Origin: Anthracocystis setariae
Lineage: Eukaryota > Basidiomycota > Ustilaginomycetes > Ustilaginales > Ustilaginaceae
Assembly (NCBI GenBank): GCA_928724745.1
Contig: CAKMXJ010000002.1
Span: 248,001 to 312,000 of the forward strand
Length of the DNA: 64,000 bases
Direction: 5' to 3'
Translations under genes and position numbers: made by a program
Part shown: one piece after another, positions 48,130 to 60,100 of the stretch
How the letters are laid out: each line of letters starts with the position of its first letter
How positions within the stretch are numbered: the stretch's first letter is position 1
Notes under the pieces: model-generated
What the model saw: only the letters and a program-made list of their open reading frames with translations
The model's database searches: none
What the model was told of the DNA's origin: nothing

Positions 48130-48544
48130 TGTGTATGGTGCCGGTTCTGCGTTGCAAGCGAGGACGGCTCTTGGTAGACAAGGTTGCAAGATGTAAGAGC
48201 TCGAGATGCAGGTGGAGGTGTGCTTGAAAAATAATTAATAGTTGAAAAGATGTTAGCTTTCTTTCTTTTCGCACCAATATTCAGCATAAAAGGGCTGTGC
48301 TGTGCTGTGCTGTGCTGTGCTGTGCTATGCGCATGGGACACAGCTTTGAGCGTTTATTTGGACCCTGAATTTTACATGCTCCCTCCTTGCCAATCTAGTC
48401 AACCCTCGACCCCTTTCGCTTCCACATCCTAGCTTGCCTTCACACCCATCAACACATTCGCTTCTCTCCTCGAAGCAGTCGCACTCCCCCACCCCCTCCT
48501 CTTAGCTGCCTGCAAGTTGTCAACATTACTGATCAGCAACAAAG
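48130..48544. promoter_or_regulatory. Divergent promoter with CTGTG repeat
   Basis: 415 bases between the small mitochondrial protein start and the divergent gene at 48545. Contains six perfect CTGTG units at 48295-48324 and pyrimidine-rich sequence just before 48545. Confidence 0.4.
48295..48324. repeat. (CTGTG)6 pentanucleotide repeat
   Basis: Six perfect copies of CTGTG, followed by one variant CTATG. The same unit occurs inverted (CACAG) at 61963-61987 and in degenerate form at 15398-15435. Confidence 0.92.
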
Positions 48545-50200
48545 ATGGCGCTTGATGCAGCCCTATTCACCCTTCACTTTGTTCGACGTCGCGACGAGCC
48601 TTGGATCGTCGACATTTATCCCTCATCCCAACCCGCTAGCAACAGCTTGCCGCCACCCGTACCGGCAAAGCAAGGCGCAAGTGGCTTGACCTCGGCCCTG
48701 AAACCCACGCCGTTCTCCGGTATCATTCCTGACGTGGCCGCGCAACGTGCCCTTGCCCTCGAGTCCAATGACTTCTCTAAGCAAACGCCTTCATACACTC
48801 GTATACGTGCCACTAATCATACCCAGTACAGTACCATTCTCCTTGATGGTCTCATTCCAGAATATCTCCTCGCATCAATATCTCAACCCTACGCTAGCAC
48901 CAAGAAGCGATCGATCCAGCTCTACAATCCGGACAGCGAAATCGAGTTGGAAAGGAAGAGCTCGACATTTCAACAGTCTTGGCGATTCCACTTTGGCGAT
49001 GTTGGATCGCAGCGAGCAGAAGAATTCAGCTGGAAGAGGGAAGGCGGGCCGGGTAGAGGGAGCAGTACGCAATCCGCGTATGTGTGCGAGGTCATCCGAA
49101 AACCGGATCCTAGCGTGCTTGTCGCCCAATACCGACCACCGAGTTCCAAGGCTAAACCGGCCACATTGCAACTGATGGACTACAACATCAACAGGTTAGA
49201 AGTCGAGGATAAAAAGGGACTAGAAGTGGCTCTGGTCATGTCGCTTTGTGCATTGCTGGACCAGGAGTATGACGAACGAATGTCGGCCAAGGGCGAGCGA
49301 ACCATCTACATCTGCTCGAATGGAATCCCTACCGACCTTAGTGCCCAGGGCTACTCCTCAGCTTGGCGAGAGGCAGAGATGCGTCATCAAGCTCTGCTCT
49401 CTAGAACGACGCCATCCTCCGTCGCTGCCGGCAAGAGTCCTCATCTGGAGCGAAGCGCAAGCGAATCTTCGGACTCGGCCTATGTCGACCGCATCGCCGA
49501 TCTCGAACCCAACGAAGTGCTCATCACAAAGTGGGGCTCTGTCGACGAGTACATCTCCCACGCCCTCTCCCTCCTTCGCTGTAACGGTACGGGTCAGTCG
49601 ATGTATATGATCTCGCTTCTTTCGGACTCGGCTGAAACTACACCGAAACTCGTCCAGATCGCTGCTGCCGTCAAAGCGGCATACTATCGACTCTCGGACG
49701 ACGCCAAAGGGACTGTCTACGGTCGAACCGACACTGCAGCTGGATTACAGGACGAGCTGTATCAGTATGTACAGACGCTCGAAGACGACAAGGTCAAGGA
49801 GTCCTCTTCACCCCAAGCGGAGGTAGCATCGAAGAGGAGAGTAATCAAATTGGATCCGCCCTCTCCATCGACTGCTCAGTCGAGTAGTGCCGCTGCAAAA
49901 CCTAGCTCAGCGACGGCTTACAAGCCTCCGGACAAGATGAAAATCATTCTATCCAAGGAGCGAATTGGTGAACTGGAGCCCAAGAAACAGGAGGATCCGT
50001 ACCCTGCAACGGGGTCAGCTGGAGCTGGTGGTAGCGCCAGTCAGATGAGACTCGATGTGCCGGCGAAACCACTGATCCCAAGTCGTCCGGTTTCGCCAGG
50101 ACGTCCACAGCAACACCAGGCTCAAAGTGGACAGAGTGCAACGCAGGATAAGATGGGCAAGGGCAAGGCATTGTTGTCGAAACTCGGCATTAATCACTGA
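48545..50200 (+). CDS. Hypothetical protein with possible tubby/LOR-like beta domain
   Basis: 551 residues, single exon from ATG 48545. I do not recognise a named family. Residues ~85-215 alternate short strands: YTRIRATNHTQYSTILLDG, then SWRFHFGDVG, EEFSWKREGGPG, AYVCEVIRKPDPSVLVAQYRP and ATLQLMDYNINRLEVEDKKG, followed by a hydrophobic helix LEVALVMSLCALLDQEYDER. The order of Trp-rich strand, basic strand and RKPDP loop is reminiscent of tubby-C-terminal/LURP-one-like folds in fungi, but this is tentative. The middle is mixed and the last ~130 residues are Ser/Pro/Gln-rich and disordered. No signal peptide or membrane helix. Convergent with the SYLF-HAD gene, 92 bases between stops. Confidence 0.7.
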   Translation: MALDAALFTLHFVRRRDEPWIVDIYPSSQPASNSLPPPVPAKQGASGLTSALKPTPFSGIIPDVAAQRALALESNDFSKQTPSYTRIRATNHTQYSTILLDGLIPEYLLASISQPYASTKKRSIQLYNPDSEIELERKSSTFQQSWRFHFGDVGSQRAEEFSWKREGGPGRGSSTQSAYVCEVIRKPDPSVLVAQYRPPSSKAKPATLQLMDYNINRLEVEDKKGLEVALVMSLCALLDQEYDERMSAKGERTIYICSNGIPTDLSAQGYSSAWREAEMRHQALLSRTTPSSVAAGKSPHLERSASESSDSAYVDRIADLEPNEVLITKWGSVDEYISHALSLLRCNGTGQSMYMISLLSDSAETTPKLVQIAAAVKAAYYRLSDDAKGTVYGRTDTAAGLQDELYQYVQTLEDDKVKESSSPQAEVASKRRVIKLDPPSPSTAQSSSAAAKPSSATAYKPPDKMKIILSKERIGELEPKKQEDPYPATGSAGAGGSASQMRLDVPAKPLIPSRPVSPGRPQQHQAQSGQSATQDKMGKGKALLSKLGINH

Positions 50201-50292
50201 TTGTACAAATGTCAGTACTTTGCTCCAGCCACACCGAATGTTGGCCATGCACATTTGTCACAGTTGGCACGTGTATTAAATTGAGCATCACT

Positions 50293-51222
50293 CTATCCGA
50301 ACTGCTTGTCGACCTTGTCCTGAATCTTTCGAATCACCTTCTCGACCTGCGTCCAATCTTGCACGCGTACCAGCACGCCACCTTGACCCACATCCTGATC
50401 GTCGAGATGGTTGAGGAAGTCGTCGTGTTCGGTGAACAACTTGTTACTTGGAGGTTTCGTCGTATGTATCGTCTTGGCGATACTGCTTTCGTCCCAGTTG
50501 GCGATGGGTTTCATGATGAGACCGTACGTGGCGTTGATCAGGCAGGGGAGATCGGTGGTCGAGTCGCCGACGTACACACTCACCACATCCTTTCTCCCCT
50601 GCAGCAGACTGTGCATGATACTAAGCTTGTCCGTCGCCGTCCTCACCCCACCCCTCCCACCACCCTCTTCGTTGGGTAGGATGAGCGGGAATGACTTGGT
50701 CAATCTCCCCGTTGCAACCGCCTCGGACATTTCGATCTCATTCGCATATACCCGCGTTATCCCTCGCCATCCCGCTCCATGCGTGCTGATGGCGTGCTGG
50801 ATAAATTCGCCACTCCACCCAACACTGATCACATCCGCCTCCACCCTCCCGCTCGCCTCGGAGGAGAGGTAGGTGTAGAACGACGCCCAACCCTCCCGGA
50901 ACTCCACCTGCGTCTCAGCGCGGTCCAGAAGCGAGGCTTTCGACATGTCTTTGAACAAACCGCCTTGCTCGACGCGATGCACAGAGGCGACCTCGACCGC
51001 GTCGATCGCAGCGAGGTAGCGCAGTTGGGCGGGCCAGTCATCGCGAGGGCCGAATGTGGTATCGAATTGAGCGAGGTCCGAGAGGTAGGCTTCGGTGTAG
51101 TGCGAGAAGCCGGGGCCGTGATGTTGGGTCCCTTCGGCGGGTGCGATGAGCGAGAGCGTATCGATGGAAGTGATGGTTTCGTCCCAGTCGAAGAACAGGT
51201 GGATGGCCGGTGCGGTCGAGGA

Positions 51223-51266
<44 letters not shown>

Positions 51267-53007
51267 GGAGCGTGGAGGTGGAAGTCGAGGGAACAATGCG
51301 CCGAGGTGGACGGGAGGGTCGGTTGAGCGATGTTTGGCGTGATAAGGATTCAGCTGATGCGCTGGAGAGAGTAGGGGCTAAGGCGGGTGGTTGGATCAGG
51401 GTGGAGTCGGTTGTGGTAGGCTGGGTCTCATCCGAGACAGAAGCTTTAGCGTTGGGAGACAATGCTTTGGAGTTGTCGAGTGGAACCGGCTGGACTTCTT
51501 CAATGTGAATGGGCTCCGTCTCGTCGAGGGGCACCTCGTACTTCGAAGGACTATCGGTGCTGGTCTTATCCGATACTAGACCGTCCACAGAAGAAATCGG
51601 CCTTCGTGGTGGCAACGATGGAGGTTCCGAGATTTCATCCGTCAACGAAACCTCTTCCATCTCACCCTCAATGTTCTCCACCGACTCCTCGTCTTTTCTA
51701 TTCTCCGCTTCATTCTTCTCTGCAGCCTCGGTGACCTCGGCTTGAAGTGGCGAAGGAGCCACCCGCCTCTGAGCACCCGGTAACGAACACCTGTTGTCCC
51801 AATACTGAACCACATTCCTATGTTTTGGAGGCGGAGGCAACGCTCGAATTTCATTCCTCTCCTGCTCCTCCCACCTAATCCTCTCTTCCTCCTCCCTCCT
51901 CTCCGCCTCCAAATCAAACTCATCCGGAATTCCTGCCTTCTCCATCGCCTCCAGCTCCTCTGGCGTCGGTGGCAACTTCAACTTTTCGCCATCCTCCAAC
52001 AAATCGATCGACTCCTCCTTCTGCAACTGCCTCACAGCTACATTCGGTGGCGCCTGGATCGGCTCATACACCCATCTCTCCAGCGAATTCCCCTGCGCCA
52101 CCCCGTTCTCTGCATCACGCAGTGCCCTATACAGAGGCTCCACCTGTGGCGGCTTGCGTACCTTGCCCTCCAAGATATCCCTAGCGGTGATGCCCGGCCA
52201 GTAGTATACGCGTTCGTTCTCGTCGAAGCGATGCAGAAATGCCTGTGCCATGGCCTCGACTCCGCCATAGAGACCGCGCGTCCGCACGTACGAAAAGATA
52301 GGTGTGCGATCGATCCCCAGCTCTCCACTGATTCCGGTCCCGAAGGGGCCAGCGGCTACGGCGCTTTCGGCTCCCAGTGTCACTTTGTGCGACTTGAACG
52401 ACTCCATGGCGATCGACGAGTTGATCACCAGGATGACATCGAAGATGTCGAAACCCAACAACAAGCCCACGGCGAGGTTGTTGGGAGAGATGGAACTGGG
52501 CGCTGACCATGTGCCGTCGGGGAGTCGGGCGAACATCAAGCCAGCTCCCCCGGCGCCTCCGAACGGTGCGATGCCCGACCTCATCGCAGTGTAGATGACA
52601 ATCCCCTTGGCGCGCTTGATGACGTTCGGTGGGATCTTTCGCAACACTTTGCCCTTTTTCTTCAACACGCTCTCCTTGGACGTTGCCGGAGTGGATTCGG
52701 TTTGGGCCGTCGAAGCACCGCCGTTGGGTTCTGCTGGTTCTGGCGAGACACTCTTCGCGTTGGATTCCTTGACTTCGACGCCTTCAACGGTGAACGCTCG
52801 TAGGATGCGTTCGCACTTTGCAACTTCATCTAGAAAATCGTTGCTCTTGGGCCAGAACCGCTCGCCTCCGATCTTGGCCGAGGCAGAGTTCGCATAGCCT
52901 GACGCCCAATCCGAGACAACGATGCTTTTGTCGAAAGCGCTCTTGCTCCATCGTTTCCAGCGGGTCTCTTCGCTGGCTGCAGCGGCGGATGGAGGCGTGT
53001 TCGACAT
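50293..53007 (-). CDS. SYLF (Ysc84-like) lipid-binding domain fused to HAD phosphatase-like domain
   Basis: 904 residues in one frame from ATG 53007. Residues ~30-330 are a SYLF/DUF500 domain: CERILRAF, IPPNVIKRAKGIVIYTAMRSG, GAGGAGLMFARLPDGTWSAP, FDVILVINSSIAMESF and GTGISGELGIDRTPIFSYVRTRGLYGG. This fold binds phosphoinositides and actin in Ysc84/SH3YL1, but no SH3 domain is present here. A ~270-residue acidic, Pro/Ser-rich linker ends in 13 alanines. Residues ~600-904 are an HAD-like domain: DWDET (nucleophile Asp and acid Asp), ISVGWS, KLSIMHSLL (Lys) and VYVGDSTTDLPCL, similar in order to the yeast Cto1 group. Start at 53007 gives MSNTPPSAAAA; upstream frame is basic/Ser-rich without better support. 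Confidence 0.88.
51226..51264. repeat. (GGC)13 repeat encoding poly-alanine
   Basis: Thirteen GGC units (GCC on the coding strand) encode 13 alanines in the linker just before the HAD domain of the SYLF-HAD protein. In frame and uninterrupted, so length variation would not shift the frame. Confidence 0.9.
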
Positions 53008-53999
53008 GGTGCCAAAGATCCGCACTTTGCTACGGAGTATGTGCTTGCAGAGTGACGGAGGTGGTGGGGAGGGGAGCGGGGAAGGTGTGATTGATTCGAA
53101 GGAGGAAGAGGTGGAGAGAGGAATCCGGCCGGGCCGAAGCGTGAGGCAGGTGGAGCGGGTGCAACAAACGCTAACCCTAAAAGGTGACGGCAACTCTAAA
53201 TTTCACAGATGACATGCACGTCCCGAAAGAAGACGCCGTGCCGAGGTTGGCGCTTCGGCCCGTAAGCATCAAAACACGGTCGGGAATACCGCTTGGCTCC
53301 CTCTACCTCGAAGAATCCCGTGACGCAAACGGGATGGTGGATTTAAGAACAAGAGCTTGCTGCTTGGCCTTGCGCCGAGGTCTGACGCATGAAAGATCCT
53401 GTTGGCACCTTGATCAGGCGTCGTTGTTCAGGAGGCTAACCGCATCTGCGTCTCAAGTGAAACAACAACAGGCCATGCATGCGTTGCATTTCGGTGGAGC
53501 GTATCGCGATCACAATTTTGATGCGACTTTGATTTATTATAAAAAAAGTCAGGTTTAACATTCGAAAGTTCGGCAATACATCAGAGCGCAGGAAGAAATC
53601 TCCAGAGAGGAATAAAAGAGAAATTAAATAAATGCGATTTTCGTAAATTTGGAAGGGCAAAGCGATGTGTGTTTATGTGTGTCATCGGGCAGACTTGATT
53701 TCTGCCCAAGTTTTACCGGGCCGGCGAGCTCCACCAGTGCGCTACAAGCAAACTATTTTATAAAACTCCCTTCCGATTCAAAGCCGCGTGGTCAAGCATG
53801 CGAGAATGTACCATGTTCTACCGTGAGTCAAGTAAGTGGTGGCTCGGAGTTTAGCTCACCTTGCACTTGGCAGAGCAATCGGTAGCCGCCCTTCACCCTC
53901 TACTTTCTTGACCCAATAAAATACGTTGGCTTCTCATCTTGATCCATCCCTTTTCATCCCTCCAAAATTAGTCCTTCCATTGGCCGACAGCTCTTCACG
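53008..53999. promoter_or_regulatory. Divergent intergenic region, SYLF-HAD / MDR reductase
   Basis: 992 bases. A-rich and T-rich patches lie near 53530-53650 (for example TTTATTATAAAAAAAG). No tRNA, gene or perfect repeat was found. Confidence 0.35.
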
Positions 54000-55115
54000 A
54001 TGGTCACTAACCACCAAGTCCTCTTCAACCAGGTCACACGCACCGGTCTTCCCGAGCCGGGTGTCACTACGCGCCCAAGCTCGTCGGAGCTCGACATCGA
54101 CAATGTCCCCCTCAACGGCGGTGTATTGACGCGCAATATTGCCGTTTCGCTCGATCCTACCATGCGCAACCGGATGAAGGGAGATCCCACCTACTTTTCG
54201 CCTCCCTACGTCGAGGGCAAACCCGTCACCGCCATCGGTATCGTCGAGATCTACCGTTCCGAAGTACCCCACCTCTCCCCCGGCGACGTCGTCTACAATT
54301 GGGCTACGGCCATCGAGGAATACTCGATCTACCCCGCTGAAGCCACCAAGATGTTCCGCAAACTCGACCAGTCGCTGCTCGAAAATGGTCTCACCATCAC
54401 CACCTACCTCGGCGCTGCGGGCATGGCGGGCATGACCGCGTACATGAGTCTCAAAGAGATCTGTGGCGATCTCAAGCCTGGCTCCAAGATGTTTGTCAGT
54501 GGAGCCGCTGGAGCTGTAGGTCAGTTGGTGGTGCAGTTGGCTCACCAGGCGGGTGTCAAGGTGATTGCCAGTGCTGGCTCGGATGAAAAGTGTCAGTTCG
54601 TTCGCTCTCTCGGCGCAGACGAGACGATCAACTACAAGACCGAAGACGTCGCGGCCAAGCTCAAAGCCTTTGCCGCTGACACGGGCATTCACTACTACTA
54701 CGACAATGTCGGCGGTGTTCAGCTCGAGGCGTACATCTCGGTCGCGGCAAAGTACGGTATCATCGTCGCCTGCGGTTACATCAGCGGCTACAACTCGGAG
54801 AAGGAGGACGTGTACTATCCCAAGAACCTGTTCAATATTGTAGCCAAGGAGTTGAAGTACCAAGGCTTCTTGGTCAGCAGTTACATTCCAAAGTGGCTGC
54901 CCACGTTCATGGAGGAGGTGCCCAAGATGCTTGCGCAAGGCAAGATTAAGAACAGGGAGGACGTCACGTTTGGTGTCTGGGGTGCAGAGGATGCGTTCAA
55001 GAGGCTCTTTACCGGTGACAACAACGGCAAGGTCGCAGTGCTGATCGATGTCGAACGCGCAGACAAGTGGAACTTGGGCGAGCAGAAGAAGAACGCCTCC
55101 AAGATTTGGAACTAA
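54000..55115 (+). CDS. MDR-family NADPH-dependent alkenal/one oxidoreductase (prostaglandin reductase-like)
   Basis: Zinc-independent medium-chain reductase, 371 residues, single exon. The N-terminal segment has LDPTMRNRMKGDPTYFSPPYVEGKPV, the LTB4-dehydrogenase pattern RxWM...SY.PP...G in a fungal variant. GAAGMAGMTAYMSLKEICGDLKPG precedes the nucleotide fold MFVSGAAGAVGQLVVQLAHQAGVKVIASAGS, with the AAGAVG variant typical of this branch. HYYYDNVGG and the C-terminal FKRLFTGDNNGKVAVLID match family ends. It reduces carbon-carbon double bonds of reactive enals and enones, detoxifying lipid peroxidation products. No targeting signal. Convergent with the secreted phosphatase, 98 bases between stops, which include a T10 run near 55157. 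Confidence 0.92.
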   Translation: MVTNHQVLFNQVTRTGLPEPGVTTRPSSSELDIDNVPLNGGVLTRNIAVSLDPTMRNRMKGDPTYFSPPYVEGKPVTAIGIVEIYRSEVPHLSPGDVVYNWATAIEEYSIYPAEATKMFRKLDQSLLENGLTITTYLGAAGMAGMTAYMSLKEICGDLKPGSKMFVSGAAGAVGQLVVQLAHQAGVKVIASAGSDEKCQFVRSLGADETINYKTEDVAAKLKAFAADTGIHYYYDNVGGVQLEAYISVAAKYGIIVACGYISGYNSEKEDVYYPKNLFNIVAKELKYQGFLVSSYIPKWLPTFMEEVPKMLAQGKIKNREDVTFGVWGAEDAFKRLFTGDNNGKVAVLIDVERADKWNLGEQKKNASKIWN

Positions 55116-55213
55116 GTTGATGTACATCTATTCTCAAGAATCAAGTGCAAATGTACTTTTTTTTTTTGGGACAAGGACGATTCCGTGACGGTCTACGATA
55201 GGAGTTTACAAGA

Positions 55214-56332
55214 TTAGTTTTGAGGCGTGGCTTTGATGACGAGAGGGATGAACGCGCCGGTGGCGGGGTGGATGGGGTAGTGACCAACCACGCGGAAGAT
55301 ACTCTGCATGACACCCGAATGACTGGTCAAGCTGATCACCTGATCATTAGGCGTCTCGTTAAACATCTCTGTCAATGCCTGCTGCACTCTACCATCGAGA
55401 TGCTGATCGGTCTCCCTATCAGTCGTCCAGAGCGGATCTGTCTCTGCGAAGCCCGCCTCGAACTTGACGTTGGGATAATCCTTATGCAAATCCGACTTGG
55501 ATCGACGTTGATCGCACGTGTGTTGTCCGTACTCCTCCCTGAACAGTTCCTTGACCTCGGGCGTGACTTTGTGCGGGTTGAGCTGGTTGTTCAGGTTGTC
55601 GAGGAAGCCTTGAATGCCCGTGGCTGGCGCCGAGGCGGGGTCGGTGGGGTTGGTGAGCATGAGTTTATCGTAGCTGATCTCGAGTGTACTGAGCGCTCTG
55701 CTGAGTGGGGAGGAGAAGAGGCGAGTGGGAAGCGGCGCAGAGTCGGGTTGTTTGAGCATCGAAACCCAGCCGTCGTTGACCGCTTGCGCTTGTTGGATTC
55801 CCAGAGGAGTCAAACGAGCGTCGGGTCCCCAGGTGATGGTGCCGTCACCGTCGAGCTCCGACCAGTGGCTGTCCCAAGCAGGCGTACCGTACTTGGACTC
55901 ACCCACATTGTGGAACCCTTGACCGTGACGACCAGCGTACAGCAGCTTGTACTGCGAACCGTCCTGGAACGAGCTCTCGACATTGAGCCGAAACAGCGTA
56001 TCAACAACCTCCTGCCAGGTCGTGTTGGAATTCAGTCCAAAGTTCGGGGCGACAGCCGGAAGCGAAGCTCCGGCCGCCGAGTCGTACTGGAAGTAGCCCG
56101 TAACGGTCTAGGTCGATCCAAAACAAGACATGATTGCAAGAAGAGGTAAGTATGAGGCAAGTAGGTGAGAGCTCGCAATGAGAATGGGAGGGGGAGGAGG
56201 ACGTACGCTGAAGGAGTAACTCTTGGCAGTCATGGCGTTCGGGTTCCAGAAGGGGATGATAAATGCAGGAGCTGCTTGTGCGCCAGAGACAACGACGGCC
56301 AAAAGAGCCAAAAACGCAGATGAAGAAACCAT
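55214..56332 (-). CDS. Secreted histidine phosphatase / phosphoglycerate-mutase-like protein
   Basis: 339 residues from exons 56207-56332 and 55214-56107; the intron has a GTACGT donor and CTAG acceptor and is phase 0. Residues 1-20 (SSSAFLALLAVVVSGAQA preceded by MV) are a clear signal peptide, so the enzyme should enter the secretory pathway. Catalytic motif GRHGQGFHN, with the phospho-accepting His, comes soon after the NSNTTWQEV segment. LTPLGIQQAQAVN, LFSSPLSRALSTLEISY and SLTSHSGVMQSIFRVVGH (second catalytic His) complete the clade-1 histidine phosphatase core. Fungal relatives are PMU1-like phosphatases; the natural substrate is unknown. A TATA-like site lies about 85 bases upstream. 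Confidence 0.9.
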
Positions 56333-57192
56333 TTTCAGCAACGAGCCGATCGAGACGATCAAGATGGGGGCGAACTGGATGACTTACTATCCCTTGACCC
56401 CGCTTTCGAGCCGGTCTATTTATGTCGTCCAAAACCTTCAGCGACGACCGACTGTATGAATAACAACTGAGATCCACGTGCCAGTCCACGAATTGACGAG
56501 CAAATCTGCCTTTGTCCGGCGGATAGCGAGGAAGGGAGATCCAGAAAGGCTTGCAGATCGTCGGTTGGAAGTGAGGAAGAAAGCGCACGACCAACTCGAA
56601 CAGTGCGGATTTAGTCCCAGCATGAATCGCCGTGCAGCATGCAGTCCAAAGCCTGCAGCCCAAATTTGCACGGACGACGACCATCTTGGCCGGCGAATAC
56701 ACCAACCACCTCGAGTAGTTTGCTGCAACTGAGGCACGTTTCACGTTAAATCGGCAACGCAGGCGTCAGAACGTGGTCTCATCCGAGACTTACAATTCGT
56801 CCGCACATCCTTCGTCCGCAGCCAATCGTCGGTCACCCTCGATGATCGTCGCCGCCGCTTCGACACAGTATGCAGCTGTCAAACCCTCCGAGCCTTGGCA
56901 TCTTCATGCCAGTGCCACTTTGTCGATCCTGATATAATTTCAGCCAAGCTTAAGCGAATTGACCACCTTGATCCGACAACGTGATCCAACTCAGCTGCCC
57001 CGCGCGCAGATCCTACCGGCCAACTTGGCGCCTACATCCACCACCCACACAAACCTACAACACTTGTCTTGAATCCAAAACAGGTATCATTAACATAACT
57101 CAAATCCGAAGCGTACCAAAATCTGACGTACAATATGTACAATGCAATAAGATCTTAGAGTTGTATACGACAGCGCATCTTGCCGACTGAAA
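56333..57192. other. Intergenic, secreted phosphatase promoter / ErdS 3' flank
   Basis: 860 bases between two minus-strand genes. Nothing beyond the TATA-like site is supported. Plus-strand frames here lack motifs. Confidence 0.3.
56416..56424 (-). promoter_or_regulatory. TATA-like element upstream of secreted phosphatase
   Basis: The minus strand reads CATAAATAG about 85 bases before the start at 56332, a reasonable position for a core promoter. Pattern only. Confidence 0.35.
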
Positions 57193-60100
57193 CTACTGCT
57201 TGAAGAACCCAATGATGGCTTGAATCCCCGCAGGACTGAGACCATGCCTCGGGTAGCAAATGTAAACACGTTCCTCTACCGCCCCCAGTTTCTGCCTAAA
57301 CTCGCCCTTGTTCGTCAACTTATTGTGCTCGGCAAGCGAGTTGTACGCCTTGGTCAACGCCTTGGTGGTCATCTTGCTCAAACCATGCTTGGCGACGAGG
57401 GTCGAAGTAGCTGATGCACCAAAGGTCATCTTGCTACCGGCGTTGTTCTCCATGGCATGCAACACCGTGTACTCGATCGTACCATTGGGAGCACCGGGGA
57501 AGTCGAGTGCCCACTTGATGTGCCAGCCATGCTGAGGCGAGAGCTGGTGAAGCACGACCATCGCGCTCACTTTGCCAGTGCTGTCGCGCGCAATGTAGTA
57601 GACTCGATGCTTCATGTCCGTCCATGGCTGCACCTCGGTCATGTGAACTTGCTCGCCCTTGCGGTTCCTTCGCCAATCTTCGATGCGCTCGTCCGTCTCT
57701 TTAATCACATCCTCGGGCACCTCTTCGTTGAGCAAGTATTCCTGGATCTTGACGCCCTCCTTGCGTGCGTGTCGCACCTTCTTCTGCACATCAGCGTCGT
57801 TGCGAGCCGGGTTCTTGGCTGAATCCTCCACGCGTTCTTCCGCCGTACACGACAGCGAACACCAGTTGAGTCTGCCACCTAGAATCTCTTCCACCTCTTC
57901 GCACACCGACATCCAGATCGGCTTGAGCTTGGCCTCCTTCTTGATGAACGTCAGGAAACCCGAAATCACTTGCGTCAACTGCGTCTTGTCGCACAAAGGA
58001 TCACCGATGATCATGGCATAGCCCTTGAACGGCGAATACCCAACCGCAGCGCCCGTGTCTGGGTGGCGCCAGACCTTGTACCGGTCATCGAGCCAGGCTG
58101 TGTTGGAGGCGTCACCGTAGTTGGCGATCAGCTTCTCCAGCGGCTGCATGTCGCGCAACTCGCTGTCCGCTTCCGCCTTGAGGGCAAGACGCGGGTGCTT
58201 CCACGGTGGTGGATTCGTGCTAGCCTCGGGATGACGCAGCGCGTCTTCGTCGTTCTTCTGCAGCGGCAGACTACGCGGGTCACGGTGGAACAGAGTGCCG
58301 AGACGCACATCGCCAAGGTTGAGATACAGGAACACGAGACGTTCGAGACCGATCCCACATCCAGCATGCGGAGGTGCACCGAGACGGAATCCTTCAAGAT
58401 ACTCCTGCATGCCCTTGGTCGACACCGACATCTTGTGCATCTTTTTCTCGAGCTCATCGATGTCGTGGATGCGCTGACCTCCCGTGCAGATCTCCTGACC
58501 TCGAATGAAAATGTCGAACGAGTTGGTCACGCTGGGGTTCTCGGGATCCTCCATAGCGTAGAACGGTCGGACCGAAGACGGGAACTTGTCCAGAATGTAG
58601 TAGTCTGTGTTGAACTTTTCCTTGATCAGCTCACCGAGACGGATTTCGGCACGCGTGTGAAGGTCTTCATCCTCCTTGGGCAAGCTTCCGTCCTCTTCAA
58701 CGTAGCCAGACTCGCGGAGCAGGCGTACACCTTGAGCGAAGGGAAGGATCAGGGTGTCTTCGGGATACACGAGATCCTCGTGAGGGAAGTGGCGCTTGAT
58801 CAGCTCTCGTTCCGCCTTGAAGTTGTCGCGAAGCGCCTTGAAGATGCTCTTGAGCATGCCATCGATGACGCGAAGGGCATCATAGTAATGAACGATCTCC
58901 ATCTCAATATCGAGGCCAGTATACTCGGTCAAATGACGAGCCGTGTTGGAGTTCTCCGCTCTAAAAACAGGACCGATCTCGTAGACCCGCTTGAAATCAG
59001 CCGCAATGCACATTTGCTTGTACAGCTGCGGCGATTGAGCCAAGAAGGCAGGTCGACCAAAGTAGTCGAGCATGAAGACGCTCGAACCGGATTCGGAGGC
59101 TCCACCTTGGAGCTTGGGAGTGTGGATCTCGAGGAATCCATTCTGATCGAGATGCGAGCGGAAGTTGCTGCAGATGGCAGCGTTGATGCGGAAGATGGCT
59201 TGAGCCGTAGGAGTTCTGAGGTCGATGATGCGGTTGGTGAGACGGACACGCTGAGTGATAACGGGACCCTCGTGTCGCTCGATCGAGCGATTTTCGTCAC
59301 GGGGAAGACCCTCGCTATCGGAGTCGGTGTTGTTGGCATTTGCATCGCCGTCGTGGCTGCCACTGTCTTGGTCGTCGCTCTTCTTGAGCACAAGGTCCGC
59401 ATCGTAGACGTTGAAAGGAAGCGTCTCCTTGGTAGGCGCGACAAGGTAAAGCTCGTGAACCTTGATCTCAGCACCCTGAGTGGTAGCACCGGTGATGGGC
59501 TCGCGAGGCTTTTGCAGCTTTCCACGCACGAGCACGATGGATTCTAGAGGCAGTCGCTTGGCCCATCGGACCATGTGACCCGTGATGACACCGCTCTCCT
59601 CGGCGAGGACAGCCTGAATGGTGGAAATTTGCTGTCGAAGCACGATGAAGACGAGGTGCGAGCTGACATCGCGAATGGTGTGGATACGGGCTCGAAGTGT
59701 CACGGTATCTCCAATCTCGGCATCGTCGCAAATGGTGAAGATGTTGGCCCAACTATCGTGCTGCTTGTTCCACTCTTCAGGATAGTGGTCTCCGTAGCGT
59801 GCACGCTGCTCGGGAGTTTCGATCTGAGCTGCCCGTAGGTCGGACTGGCGACGAGCCATGGCGATCTTCTCGCGGATTCGCTCCTGCTCGATCGCCTTTC
59901 GCTCCTTCTCCTCGATACGCTGAGCCTTTTTGACGGCGCTAGGTCGAGGCTCATCGAGGCTGCCGGAGCGAGAGATGCTTTTGCGTCCAGAAAGCGAGGA
60001 GCCGGAGAAGATGTGCGAAAGACGAAACTTCTTGTCCGAGCCTTCGGTTTGAGTCGAGTCTACGGTCGACTTAGCCGAAGGAGCGATGGGTGTGGCTGGG

